64,000 nucleotides of DNA from GCA-2733415 sp049614485 (GCA_049614485.1 JBMZDR010000002.1:1-64000); one strand, 5' to 3'. Positions 18,072 to 26,885 are shown, numbered from the stretch's first letter. Made by a program: numbers and translations. The notes: generated by a model not told the origin, from the letters alone.

Positions 18072-21000
18072 TTAATAATTAATGTACATCCAACCAGTAG
18101 TTGTTTTCGCTTCACCATCTCCTGTTACATATTCAATAACAAAATAGTAAGAACCTGATGGTAACAAGCCACTTCCACCTTCTGATGATTCAGCCCCCCA
18201 AGAGTCATTTACATAATTTGAGGCATCAAATACTTTTACGCCCCATCTATTGAATACTTTAACAGTATTACTTGTTTGGTATTCAATATTTTCAATATGC
18301 CATGTGTCATTTTGGAAATCACCGTTTGGTGTTACTGTATCAGCAGGTATAATTGATTCACAAATATCACCTACGCCATCATTATTAGCATCTAACTGAT
18401 CGGTATTTGGTGTGTTTACACAGTTATCATCATTATCAAGCACTCCATCATTATCAATATCTTGACAAATATCTCCTATACCGTTAGCATCCCAATCAGC
18501 TTGATCGGTATTGGCCATATCTGGGCAGTTATCACATGCGTCTCCTACGCCATCGGCATCTACATCTGCTTGATCTGCGTTGGCAGTATTTATACAATTA
18601 TCACATACATCACCTATTCCATCTCCATCTGCATCTTCTTGATTTGGGTTTGGCGTATCTACACAATTATCAACATCATCTAAAATCCCATCAGCATCAG
18701 CATCATACACTTGACAAGCGTCTCCAACTCCGTCATTTTCCATATCTTCTTGACCTGGATTGGCATTATTAGGACAGTTATCACAAACGTCTCCTACGCC
18801 ATCTGCATCTGCATCTGCTTGATCTGCATTGGCAGTATCTATACAATTATCACATACATCACCTACTCCGTCATTATCTGTATCTGCTTGGTCTGTATTG
18901 GCATTTTCTACACAATTATCAACACTATCTAAAATGGTATCGTTATCTGTATCATCACATACATCTCCTTGTCCGTCATTATTCCAATCTGCCTGATCTG
19001 AGTTTGGCGTATTTACACAATTATCAATAGAATCTGGCACACCATCGGCATCGGCATCTGGTAATGGTTCTCCACAAATTTCAATTGACCAGTTTTCTAA
19101 AGTACCACTATCGGTATCCCAGAAATCATATACTGAAAGAGTCCAGTTTCCAGAAGAAATTTCTCCGTTAAATACCGAGAGTGCATTATCTGGCTGATAT
19201 GCCCCTGTATAAGGAGCGTCTGCTCCTGTAGCATCAGATAACAACGTTGCTGCCTGATCATCTAGTACTGTATTCGTAAAGTTTATTCCTTCCCCAATAA
19301 TATTAGCAAACAACACTAATTGAGTACCGGTTGGACTAGTTAATACTAAGCGTAAATCTTCAACCCAAGGGTGAGTAATATTAATGGTTACGTTTACATC
19401 AGTTATAGTTACTCCGTTGGTATAATTTATTGTTTGTACTGCTGGAGCTCCTTCACCTGGCTGTCCCACTCCTGCTGGTATTACTATCGATGCATCACTA
19501 GTAATAATTGTATTACATTCAATATTTGCAGTATGAAAGTTAAACGTACTTGACACTGGGCTTGTTACAGAACACGCAGTATTGCTTGCCGTAACAGTCC
19601 AATAATGTACCGTATCAGCTGCTAATCCTGTTGCTGTATATGAATTTGTTTGTACTGTTGCATTTTCAACAAGGTTCATTAACGTCGGGTCATCATATAT
19701 ATTAACGTTATAACTTGATGCATTTGGATCTGCAGTCCAAGCTAAGGTATGATTTACCACGTCTGTAGCACCGTTTCCTGGAGATACTGGTGTTGGCGCA
19801 TTTAGCACTGAATTATAAACGTTTAAATCTAAAGTATAGTTTTGTACCTCTGAACCATAAGTACCTGTTATCGTTACGGTGTAATTTCCTGCTGTAGCTC
19901 CATTTACAGTAGCTGTAATATCTGCAGTATCTACTGTTGCATTATCTTGTGAGAAAACAATTGTTGGTCCTGCTGGATTTACTGAATATGTAAAATCTAC
20001 TTGTGTAGAAAAAGAGTTGTCTGCATCATAATCAAACGTATATTGCATTGTGTTACCTTCACAAACATTTAGTTCTTCTTCGTCAAAAAGCAATACATAG
20101 TCAGCGGTTAAAACATCTGTTAACAAATCTGGCTCAGTTACAATCCAATAGGCTTGAACAGCATCTATTTGATCTTGTGAAAACATATACATACACGCAT
20201 CATTAGTGTAATCCATATAATTCATGGTCAATGCTTTTTCTCCTGCCACACATGCATTAACTGACCCTGCTGCTGGGCAACCGTAATTAGGTCCTGAAAT
20301 TGCAGGTGTATCATTATACCCATCATTATTACCTGCACATCCACCATTAAAGGTATGATTTAATGTAAAAAAGTGCCCTAACTCATGAGTAACAGTTCTT
20401 CCTAAGTTGTATGGTGCTCCTGGAATAAAGTTAACACCGTTACTGGTACATCCTGAAGCTATATTATCTGAACCAAAAGCTGAAGGAGACATTACTACAG
20501 CAGATCCATTTGCTATACTTCCTCCTAGGGGAGAATATCCTAAAGTACCGCCTGAAAGCGTTTTTATTAAAAAGTTTTTATACCCAGCCCATTTAATATC
20601 TTGATCATTTCCGTTACCGAAATTGTACCCAATTGATACAGCTGGACCACCTTCTACTAAGTCGTCATCTGTATTTGCTGGATGGTTTCTTGTTGCGATA
20701 ACAAACTCTACATCAAATGCTCCTGTATTAGTACCAGGGTAAAAGCTACTTGCAGCTGCCCAGTTGGCAATATCTGCATTAGTTGCTGTGTAATCTTGGT
20801 TTAAAACATCTATTTGTGATTGCGCTAAAGCCTCTAAACAAGCTCTATCCGCTTCACTTCCTTCTGGAAAGTGTACAGCTACTGGTATTTGAAGCGTAGC
20901 CATTCTTGCTTGGTGGTTACCAGACTTAATTTTTTCAAAAGCCTTTTTAAACTTTAAATTTTGTAATTGTTGTTTTTTTGCAAAAACAGGGTCTTGCATT

Positions 21001-21113
21001 TTTTCTTGCATATAAGCAGTAGTACCACAAGTTCGCTGATTTTGTGAATAAACAGCTACAGAAAACATAAACATCAAAAATGTTAATGCAGCCTTTTGTA
21101 AATTACATTTCAT
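18072..21113 (-). CDS. Secreted M43-type metalloprotease with P domain, thrombospondin type 3 repeats and type B T9SS sorting domain
   Basis: 1013 residues. Signal peptide 1-23; a propeptide-like segment; an M43 (pappalysin-like) catalytic domain with THELGHFFTLNHTF near residue 240 and the Met-turn TMNYMDYTND near 297; a fibronectin-like region (about 435-530); a proprotein-convertase P domain (about 535-680, GNWTLSVYDFWDTDSGTL); about ten Asp-rich thrombospondin type 3 repeats (about 682-915); and a gliding-motility type B C-terminal domain (TVTPNGDFQNDTW to TTGWMYINY). The last domain directs export by the type IX system. The third zinc-site position, usually Gly in HExxHxxGxxH, is Thr here. 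The partner porP gene follows. The role is likely a surface or released protease that binds calcium; the substrate is unknown. Confidence 0.93.
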   Translation of the reverse strand: MKCNLQKAALTFLMFMFSVAVYSQNQRTCGTTAYMQEKMQDPVFAKKQQLQNLKFKKAFEKIKSGNHQARMATLQIPVAVHFPEGSEADRACLEALAQSQIDVLNQDYTATNADIANWAAASSFYPGTNTGAFDVEFVIATRNHPANTDDDLVEGGPAVSIGYNFGNGNDQDIKWAGYKNFLIKTLSGGTLGYSPLGGSIANGSAVVMSPSAFGSDNIASGCTSNGVNFIPGAPYNLGRTVTHELGHFFTLNHTFNGGCAGNNDGYNDTPAISGPNYGCPAAGSVNACVAGEKALTMNYMDYTNDACMYMFSQDQIDAVQAYWIVTEPDLLTDVLTADYVLLFDEEELNVCEGNTMQYTFDYDADNSFSTQVDFTYSVNPAGPTIVFSQDNATVDTADITATVNGATAGNYTVTITGTYGSEVQNYTLDLNVYNSVLNAPTPVSPGNGATDVVNHTLAWTADPNASSYNVNIYDDPTLMNLVENATVQTNSYTATGLAADTVHYWTVTASNTACSVTSPVSSTFNFHTANIECNTIITSDASIVIPAGVGQPGEGAPAVQTINYTNGVTITDVNVTINITHPWVEDLRLVLTSPTGTQLVLFANIIGEGINFTNTVLDDQAATLLSDATGADAPYTGAYQPDNALSVFNGEISSGNWTLSVYDFWDTDSGTLENWSIEICGEPLPDADADGVPDSIDNCVNTPNSDQADWNNDGQGDVCDDTDNDTILDSVDNCVENANTDQADTDNDGVGDVCDNCIDTANADQADADADGVGDVCDNCPNNANPGQEDMENDGVGDACQVYDADADGILDDVDNCVDTPNPNQEDADGDGIGDVCDNCINTANADQADVDADGVGDACDNCPDMANTDQADWDANGIGDICQDIDNDGVLDNDDNCVNTPNTDQLDANNDGVGDICESIIPADTVTPNGDFQNDTWHIENIEYQTSNTVKVFNRWGVKVFDASNYVNDSWGAESSEGGSGLLPSGSYYFVIEYVTGDGEAKTTTGWMYINY

Positions 21114-21257
21114 AGTAATAGGTTTGGAGTTAATAGTTTTAACATGTTGTTAATGAAGTGTTAAATGTAATTAAAAAAACGAATAATCTGTAATTATTTT
21201 TGCAATAAAAAAACACACATACCCCACAGGAATAGTAGGTATGACTTAAATAAAAAA

Positions 21258-22013
21258 TTAATTTAACCAGGTTTTAAAGTCTTTGACACGCTCCCTACTT
21301 ACAATCAATTCTTGTGCTTTAAACTTATGCAGCTGTATTTTTAATCGGGAGTTTGTATAAGCTATTATATCTTTAACAGCATTTATATTGATCAAAAACT
21401 TTCTACTAATTCTGAAAAACAGTTCTGGCTGCAACTGGTCTTCTAACTGTTCTAAAGTAGAATCTAATAAATAGTCACGTCCTTCAGTAGTATGTATATA
21501 AGTTGCTCTATCTGCACTGTATATACATTCTATATCAGCTACAGATATCATTTTTAAATGTTGGCCAACTTTGATAGTAAACCGATTTTTATAAGTCTTC
21601 TCTACATCTTGTGTTAGTAACTTCTTAACGTCAGCTAATGACACAACTGTACTTTTTTCCTGAGGTTGAAATGATTTATATTTATTTATTGCTGCAACCA
21701 AATCATCTTCATCAATTGGTTTTAATAGGTAATCTATGCTATTTAACTTAAATGCTTCTAATGCATATTCATCATATGCTGTTGTGAAAATCACTGCGCT
21801 TTTAATATCTATTTCTTCAAAAATTTCAAAGGATAAACCGTCAGACAATTGAATGTCAAGAAATATCACATCAGGGTGTTCATTGGTTAAAAACCATTGC
21901 TTGGCTTCAACTACAGAATGTAACATGATATTCACAGCAATGTTTTGTTTTTCTAACAGTCTTTTAAGTCTGCGCGCGGCAGGTTTTTCATCTTCAATAA
22001 TTATCACATTCAT
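21258..22013 (-). CDS. LytTR-family response regulator
   Basis: 251 residues. The receiver domain (1-120) has NVIIIEDEKPAARRL, the phosphoacceptor Asp in DVIFLDIQLSDG (about residue 55) and the conserved Lys in LLKPID. The C-terminal LytTR DNA-binding domain (about 145-250) shows TIKVGQHLKMISVADI and the closing ELIVSRERVKDFKTWL. It should receive phosphate from the LytS-type kinase encoded at the head of the same operon, three genes upstream. The target genes are unknown; the neighbouring 2TM proteins are the obvious candidates for co-regulation. Confidence 0.94.
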   Translation of the reverse strand: MNVIIIEDEKPAARRLKRLLEKQNIAVNIMLHSVVEAKQWFLTNEHPDVIFLDIQLSDGLSFEIFEEIDIKSAVIFTTAYDEYALEAFKLNSIDYLLKPIDEDDLVAAINKYKSFQPQEKSTVVSLADVKKLLTQDVEKTYKNRFTIKVGQHLKMISVADIECIYSADRATYIHTTEGRDYLLDSTLEQLEDQLQPELFFRISRKFLININAVKDIIAYTNSRLKIQLHKFKAQELIVSRERVKDFKTWLN

Positions 22014-22027
22014 ACCTTTACACCTTA

Positions 22028-22378
22028 CTAGTTATATTTTTTGTTTTTTTCTTGAGCTTTTTCTTTTTCTATAAACTCTTCTAATTTTCTTTGTTCCCAG
22101 TCTTTACTAAATATATAGTCTTTACCAAAAACGCCATAGAAATGAAAAAAGACTCCAATGCTCCAAAAAAGCCACAAAGCAAATGTCCCGAAATCGAAAA
22201 ATGCCTCACTAAAACTTTCACCATTATTCATATTTCTGATTATTTTATTGCTACTTATAAATGTGTTCACAATAAAATAGGCTGCTAAATGTCCGTAGAA
22301 TCCTTTTATATTATCTATCTTTTTTTTCGCGCGTTCATAGCGTTCTTGTTGTGTATAATCTTTCATAGCTATTCCCAT
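22028..22378 (-). CDS. 2TM-domain membrane protein
   Basis: 116 residues forming one 2TM domain. It starts YERAKKKIDNIKGFYGHLAAY, has two transmembrane helices with a short gap, then the signature GVFGKDYIFSKDWEQRKLEEF and a charged tail. The function of 2TM domains is not known; they often accompany LytTR/LytS systems in Bacteroidota. The start overlaps the end of the upstream 2TM gene by 10 bases, and the LytTR regulator starts 14 bases after the stop. Confidence 0.9.
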   Translation of the reverse strand: MGIAMKDYTQQERYERAKKKIDNIKGFYGHLAAYFIVNTFISSNKIIRNMNNGESFSEAFFDFGTFALWLFWSIGVFFHFYGVFGKDYIFSKDWEQRKLEEFIEKEKAQEKNKKYN

Positions 22379-22686
22379 TTATGATTATTTGACTCTTCTT
22401 CTTTTAAAAATTGTTTCATCTTTTTAGCTTCCCAATCTGCACCAAAAAACAGATCTCTACCAAATACTCCAAAAGCATGGATTGCTAGACCTATCCCCCA
22501 GCCTATAGCTGTGGAAAATGTTCCTAAATTTACAAACTTGGCTTTGTTTGTATACGCACTGTAAATGAGTATCAGTAATACGATATTTATAACAACATAT
22601 ATAAATGCATGAATATAAAATCCTTTTATATTCTCTACTTTTTTCTTTGCTCTAAAATAACGATCTTCTTCTTTATACTTTTCCAT
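22369..22686 (-). CDS. 2TM-domain membrane protein (second copy)
   Basis: 105 residues with the same plan as the neighbouring copy: RYFRAKKKVENIKGFYIHAF, two membrane helices, then HAFGVFGRDLFFGADWEAKKMKQFL. The shared pattern points to tandem duplication in this operon. It lies 21 bp after the kinase gene and overlaps the next 2TM gene. Confidence 0.9.
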   Translation of the reverse strand: MEKYKEEDRYFRAKKKVENIKGFYIHAFIYVVINIVLLILIYSAYTNKAKFVNLGTFSTAIGWGIGLAIHAFGVFGRDLFFGADWEAKKMKQFLKEEESNNHKWE

Positions 22687-22707
22687 TATATTTTCTTTTT
22701 TATTAAT

Positions 22708-24054
22708 TTACTCCCAACGGTTTGCTTTAGTTTCTTCTTCCTGCATAAATTCCTGCATTTTTCTATCTTCCCAAGCTCTACCAAAGTACTTGTCTTTTCC
22801 AAAAACATGATATGCTTGAAAAGCAATTCCTAAGCCCCAACCTAACATTGGGTAAACAAACCACTTGTGTTCGTGCCAACTGGTAAGATAATTTATTGTA
22901 ATTAAAAATGGGATAACGAAACAATACGCAATACCATTCCAGTAGAAGCCTTTTAAATCTTCTAAACGTTTTCTTGCGTTTGCATAATTGATGTTTGAGT
23001 CTGTTGATTTCATGATTGATGATTTTTTTGTTAGTAATGGCAATTCTACTTTAAACTCGCTCTTTGATTGATTGATTGATATCTTTCTTGTTGATAAAAT
23101 TTGATAACGCTCCTTGATATTCAATAACCCTATACCGCTGGATTTTTTAAGTGATGATTTTACCTGTAAGTTATTAACTACATACAATGCTGCTTCACCT
23201 TCCTGAATAGTAATTTTCAAGGGGTGTTGTGCACTAGCAATATTATGTTTCACACAGTTTTCCAATAAAATTTGTAAAGACAGCGGTACAATTTTAGCTT
23301 CTGGGTTAATGACTTCTTCTGGAATATTACAGTCTATTGCCTCTTCAAATCGCATTTTCAACAACAATATGTAGGTTTTTGCAAATTGTAACTCTTCCTC
23401 TAATGACACTAAATCCTTATCTTTTTGCTCCAAAACATAGCGGTATACTTTTGATAATGATGTCGTAAATTTCTGAGCTTTATCTTGGTCTTCTTCTATT
23501 AAAGACGTTAATACGTTTAAGCTATTAAACAGAAAATGAGGGTCTAACTGACTTTTTAAACTTTCATACTTAGCATTTGCAGTTCCGGCAATGATTTTTT
23601 GTTCTTTAATTTTCTTTTCCTGAAGTGCTTTATAAAAATAAAAGGCATTGAAAAATAAAATTCCTACTACTGCAATTATAAATGGTATAATATAATAACT
23701 AATTTTTTCAGCATTAAGAAACTGAACTATTGTAACGCCATCTACAGCTACTTCTTCTATAACACGTAGTAAAAATATTGCGAACATTGTTAAAACAATT
23801 GAGGCAACAATACTACTATAAATCCTTTTTTTTGTAAAGTTATTCTTACCAAACCTGGCATCTAACCATATAAACAAAAAAGCATTTACTCCATATAAAA
23901 CCAATGCATAAAGCATGTAAAATAAAAACTTGATTAATAAGTTAGAGTTCAATTCAATGCTACTTCCTAATATCAACCCGATAACCATCATCACAATAAA
24001 AATGATTAATCCGAACAAAAGGGCAATTTTAATATGTTTAATAACTTTATCCAT
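22708..24054 (-). CDS. LytS-type sensor histidine kinase fused to a C-terminal 2TM domain
   Basis: 448 residues. Four transmembrane helices (about 10-150) are followed by a His_kinase domain with the phosphorylation region LKSQLDPHFLFNSLNVL (about 170-187) and an ATPase part (LLENCVKHNI, GIGLLNIKERY). The kinase-like sequence ends at about residue 347. Residue 348 is a Met that begins a complete third 2TM domain (YANARKRLEDLKGFYW ... HVFGKDKYFGRAWEDRKMQEF). The joint lies just after a run of seven A. With six A the kinase would stop at a TGA overlapping that ATG, so the fusion could be a recent one-base event, programmed slippage or a sequence error. Confidence 0.9.
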   Translation of the reverse strand: MDKVIKHIKIALLFGLIIFIVMMVIGLILGSSIELNSNLLIKFLFYMLYALVLYGVNAFLFIWLDARFGKNNFTKKRIYSSIVASIVLTMFAIFLLRVIEEVAVDGVTIVQFLNAEKISYYIIPFIIAVVGILFFNAFYFYKALQEKKIKEQKIIAGTANAKYESLKSQLDPHFLFNSLNVLTSLIEEDQDKAQKFTTSLSKVYRYVLEQKDKDLVSLEEELQFAKTYILLLKMRFEEAIDCNIPEEVINPEAKIVPLSLQILLENCVKHNIASAQHPLKITIQEGEAALYVVNNLQVKSSLKKSSGIGLLNIKERYQILSTRKISINQSKSEFKVELPLLTKKSSIMKSTDSNINYANARKRLEDLKGFYWNGIAYCFVIPFLITINYLTSWHEHKWFVYPMLGWGLGIAFQAYHVFGKDKYFGRAWEDRKMQEFMQEEETKANRWE

Positions 24055-24116
24055 AAGTGGTTTATTTCTTGTACAAAGGTCTGTGACTTGTATCTTTTTA
24101 AAAAAAATTAGATACC

Positions 24117-24136
24117 GAACTGTATATAAACAGTTC
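24117..24136. promoter_or_regulatory. Perfect inverted repeat in the divergent region between kinase and sigma factor genes
   Basis: GAACTGT and ACAGTTC are separated by 6 bp (ATATAA). The dyad sits 63 bp from the kinase ATG and 87 bp from the sigma factor start and has no T run, so an operator is more likely than a terminator. No binding protein can be named. Confidence 0.45.
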
Positions 24137-24185
24137 TGAATTGTAAATTTATCGTTTATATTCCATTTAAGTCTGTAACATAATT

Positions 24186-24200
24186 AGTCTTTTAAAGACT
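24186..24200. promoter_or_regulatory. Short palindrome just upstream of the sigma factor gene
   Basis: AGTCTTT and AAAGACT are separated by one base, about 23 bp before the sigma factor start. This position would suit a repressor or an alternative promoter element. Low information content. Confidence 0.3.
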
Positions 24201-24222
24201 TACTAAATGAAACTAAAACAAA

Positions 24223-24720
24223 TTGGTGAAAAAAGAACTCGAACATAGTTTTGTAACTCAATTAGAGAAACATCAAAACATTATTCATAAAGTATGTAGA
24301 TTATACACCAATAATCAAGATGCTCATAATGATTTGTTTCAAGAGGTTACTATACAATTATGGCGAGCTTTTCCTAAATTTAGAGGGGACGCCAAGTTTA
24401 GCACCTGGATGTATCGTGTAGCACTTAACACTGCAATAACATTGTACAGAAAGTCTAAACGAAGCATAAAAACTAATGATATTGCAGATTTTCATTTTAA
24501 AATTCAGGCAGATGAATATGATGACACTGAAGAAGAACAGTTAAAATTAATGTATAGTGCCATCAAACAATTGTCTGACATTGAAAAAGCACTTATTTTC
24601 TTGTATCTAGAAGATAAAAGCTACAGGGAAATAGCAGAAACCATGGGAATTAGCGAAGTAAATGCACGAGTGAAAATGAATCGCGCTAAAGGAAAGTTAA
24701 AAAAAATATTAAGTCCGTAA
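24223..24720 (+). CDS. ECF-type RNA polymerase sigma factor
   Basis: 165 residues with sigma region 2 (NDLFQEVTIQLWRAFPKF, then FSTWMYRVALNTAI) and region 4 (EKALIFLYLEDKSYREIAE, MGISEVNARVKMNRAKGKL). The size and lack of region 3 place it in the extracytoplasmic-function group. The start is TTG 24223 or the adjacent GTG 24226; no ATG is available before region 2. The next gene, only 2 bp away, encodes a membrane protein and could act as its anti-sigma partner, though no known anti-sigma domain is recognisable in it. Targets are unknown. Confidence 0.92.
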   Translation: MVKKELEHSFVTQLEKHQNIIHKVCRLYTNNQDAHNDLFQEVTIQLWRAFPKFRGDAKFSTWMYRVALNTAITLYRKSKRSIKTNDIADFHFKIQADEYDDTEEEQLKLMYSAIKQLSDIEKALIFLYLEDKSYREIAETMGISEVNARVKMNRAKGKLKKILSP

Positions 24721-24722
24721 TT

Positions 24723-25340
24723 ATGAAAGAATTAGACTTACTTAAAAAAGATTGGAATAAAGAACAACACCCAAAGGTGTCATCTGAAGCCATATATAAG
24801 ATGATTTTAAAAAAATCCTCTTCAGCAGTAAAATGGATATTTATTATCAGTGTCATAGAATTTGCATTGGGTTTAATTTCAGGAATTGTATACCACCCTG
24901 AATTAAACTCTGAGTATAAAATGCCATGGATTTACGGTTGGCCAACTACTATTATTGTGACATCAATTGCGCTGTATTTTATAATTGTATTTTATAAAAA
25001 CCACAGAACAATTAATACAACAAATAGTGTTAAAGAACTTTTAGAAAGTATTATTAAAACACGTAAAACCGTTAAACAGTATGTTATCATTAACTTAAGC
25101 TACATGGCTATTTTAACAGCCTGTGTGTTATCAAACACACTTACAACGCCTTCAAATATAACCGGAAAAATTATTTTCCAACTTAACTCTATAAAAGACT
25201 ACGCTGTTCTTGCATTGGTTATTTTTATGGCCACTACATTAATTATAGGTTTCTGCATGATCATCTATTTTTTATTATACGGCTTACTCATGAGAAAACT
25301 TAACAAAAACTATACGGAATTAAAACGCTTAGATTTATAA
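24723..25340 (+). CDS. Four-helix membrane protein co-transcribed with the sigma factor
   Basis: 205 residues. A soluble head of about 35 residues (MKELDLLKKDWNKEQHPKVS) is followed by about four transmembrane helices (near 37-57, 75-92, 120-138 and 158-185) and a basic C-terminal tail. I recognise no domain; similar flavobacterial proteins sit after ECF sigma genes. The head plus membrane anchor and the 2-bp spacing make an anti-sigma or sensor role reasonable, but this is inference from context only. A strong terminator ends the operon. Confidence 0.8.
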   Translation: MKELDLLKKDWNKEQHPKVSSEAIYKMILKKSSSAVKWIFIISVIEFALGLISGIVYHPELNSEYKMPWIYGWPTTIIVTSIALYFIIVFYKNHRTINTTNSVKELLESIIKTRKTVKQYVIINLSYMAILTACVLSNTLTTPSNITGKIIFQLNSIKDYAVLALVIFMATTLIIGFCMIIYFLLYGLLMRKLNKNYTELKRLDL

Positions 25341-25341
25341 C

Positions 25342-25376
25342 AAAAAAAGGAACACTTAATAAGTGTTCCTTTTTTT
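25342..25376. terminator. Bidirectional intrinsic terminator
   Basis: Stem AGGAACACTT/AAGTGTTCCT with a 3-nt loop, extended by six A:T pairs on each side. It lies between the convergent sigma-factor operon and the acyltransferase gene. Confidence 0.9.
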
Positions 25377-25397
25377 GTTAGAGGTTATTTTGTGGGT

Positions 25398-26201
25398 TTA
25401 ATATTCCCATTCTCGCATTTTATTCAATTCTTCCATCTCATTTAAATCTTCTAGTGGAATAACTTTTAAAAATGATTCGTGCTGTTCAATAGCATATTCA
25501 ATTTGAGTTACAATATCATCAATAGAATCGTTTTCATAATCAATCTCTAAGGGGTCTTTTATTATGAATGATTGTAAGATTCCTGTTTTCTTTAAACGCA
25601 GTCCTTTTTTATCAAATGATCGTCTAAAGCCATCAATTACAATTGGCACAACAATTGGTTTATTTTGCTTAATGATGTGTGCTGTACCTCTTCTAATAGG
25701 TTTAAACGGTGTCGTTGTACCTTGAGGAAAGGTAATTAACCATCCGTCATCTAAAGCCTTTGATATATTACTTACATCACTCATTTTAACTTGGCGGTTA
25801 ACATCTTGCCCTTTACTTCTCCAAGTTCTATCAATACTTACTGCACCAACATACGCTAAAATTTTTGGCAATAACCCAGACTTCATAGTCTCTTTTGCCG
25901 CAACATAATAAATGTTCAATTTGGGCTGCCATAAATATCCAACATTTTTAATTGAATCTACTCTTCCACTTAAACTGGCATTAAACACATGAAACATTGC
26001 AGTTACATCTGCAAAATAAGTTTGATGGTTTGATACAAATAACACATTTCTGTCTGGTAAGTTTTTTATAATTTCAGAACCTTCAATTTGTAGTTCATTA
26101 AAGCCTCTGAAACGTCTATGAGATAACGCTCCAACAAATCGTATTAGAAATTTTTTAAGAAATAATATATGTCCGAAAGGATTTTTTTTAAATAAACCCA
26201 T
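25398..26201 (-). CDS. PlsC-like lysophospholipid acyltransferase with altered motif
   Basis: 267 residues of the 1-acylglycerol-3-phosphate acyltransferase fold. Motif I reads FVSNHQTYFADV, so five residues separate His and Asp instead of the standard four (HX4D). Motif III is FPQGTTTPF where most relatives have FPEGTRS, and a proline motif (PIVVPIVIDGF) follows. These enzymes move acyl chains onto lysophosphatidate at the inner membrane. The changed spacing and the Glu-to-Gln change mean the activity or substrate may differ. It lies 39 bp after the Nudix gene and is probably co-transcribed with it. Confidence 0.84.
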   Translation of the reverse strand: MGLFKKNPFGHILFLKKFLIRFVGALSHRRFRGFNELQIEGSEIIKNLPDRNVLFVSNHQTYFADVTAMFHVFNASLSGRVDSIKNVGYLWQPKLNIYYVAAKETMKSGLLPKILAYVGAVSIDRTWRSKGQDVNRQVKMSDVSNISKALDDGWLITFPQGTTTPFKPIRRGTAHIIKQNKPIVVPIVIDGFRRSFDKKGLRLKKTGILQSFIIKDPLEIDYENDSIDDIVTQIEYAIEQHESFLKVIPLEDLNEMEELNKMREWEY

Positions 26202-26240
26202 TAATTTTTCATGCTTTTTAGAATTACAAATGTAAAGAAT

Positions 26241-26885
26241 TTAATAGTTAACTGACAAGAATAAGTCTTTAATCTCACTTAACATCATAGCTGTAGCTCC
26301 CCATATCACTTCGTCTTGAAATTCAAAAACTGGCACTTCTAAACTTGTAGCATAAGATGTTGTGATTGTTTTAGTGGTAATAAAATCATCTGAAAGCACA
26401 TGTTTTAATGGTATCTCTATAATACGTTCCACTTCGTTCTCTTGAAGTATATATTCAGGTTTTTTAGAAACGACTCCTAAAAACGGAACAACTAAAAAGT
26501 TGCTTGGTGGAATGTACACTTCAGTCATTTTTTTTAAAATGGTAATATCTTTAGCCGCCACGCCAATTTCTTCATGAGTTTCTCTTAAAGCTGTAATTTT
26601 TAAGTTCTCATCTTCTTTTTCAAGTTTCCCACCAGGAAAACCAATTTGATTTGAATGTACTCCTTCGTATGTTTTACGCAACATAAATACCATTTGCATT
26701 TCATTGTTAGTATCAGGAAACAATAATGATAATACCGCCGCGTGTTTAGGGTTTCGTTTAGAAAGATTAACTTTTTTACCTAGTATTTTTCTTATTTCTG
26801 GAGCCAATTTAAATTGAGCTTCAATACCAGGCAATGCTATTTTTTCTATTTTTGGAACTAATTCTTCAAAGTTTGTTAAAGTCAT
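26241..26885 (-). CDS. Nudix hydrolase, CoA pyrophosphatase type
   Basis: 214 residues. The Nudix box is complete: GGKLEKEDENLKITALRETH followed by EEIGV (GX5EX7REUXEEXGU), near residue 88. Upstream sits HSNQIGFPGG, the extra motif typical of CoA diphosphatases (NUDT7/NudL group), which split CoA into phosphopantetheine and 3',5'-ADP. The N-terminus (FEELVPKIEK) fits the family. Its ATG and the ATG of the divergent cyclophilin gene share the palindrome CATG, so the two coding regions overlap by two bases and each promoter must lie inside the other gene. Confidence 0.9.
   Translation of the reverse strand: MTLTNFEELVPKIEKIALPGIEAQFKLAPEIRKILGKKVNLSKRNPKHAAVLSLLFPDTNNEMQMVFMLRKTYEGVHSNQIGFPGGKLEKEDENLKITALRETHEEIGVAAKDITILKKMTEVYIPPSNFLVVPFLGVVSKKPEYILQENEVERIIEIPLKHVLSDDFITTKTITTSYATSLEVPVFEFQDEVIWGATAMMLSEIKDLFLSVNY

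Noticed and set aside
18462..18932. Plus-strand open frames rich in Ile, Tyr and Cys, and apparent direct repeats like a repeat array
   Set aside because: They are the antisense of the thrombospondin type 3 repeats of the M43 protease; the DNA repeats follow the Asp-rich protein repeats, with unequal spacing and no unique spacers as in CRISPR.
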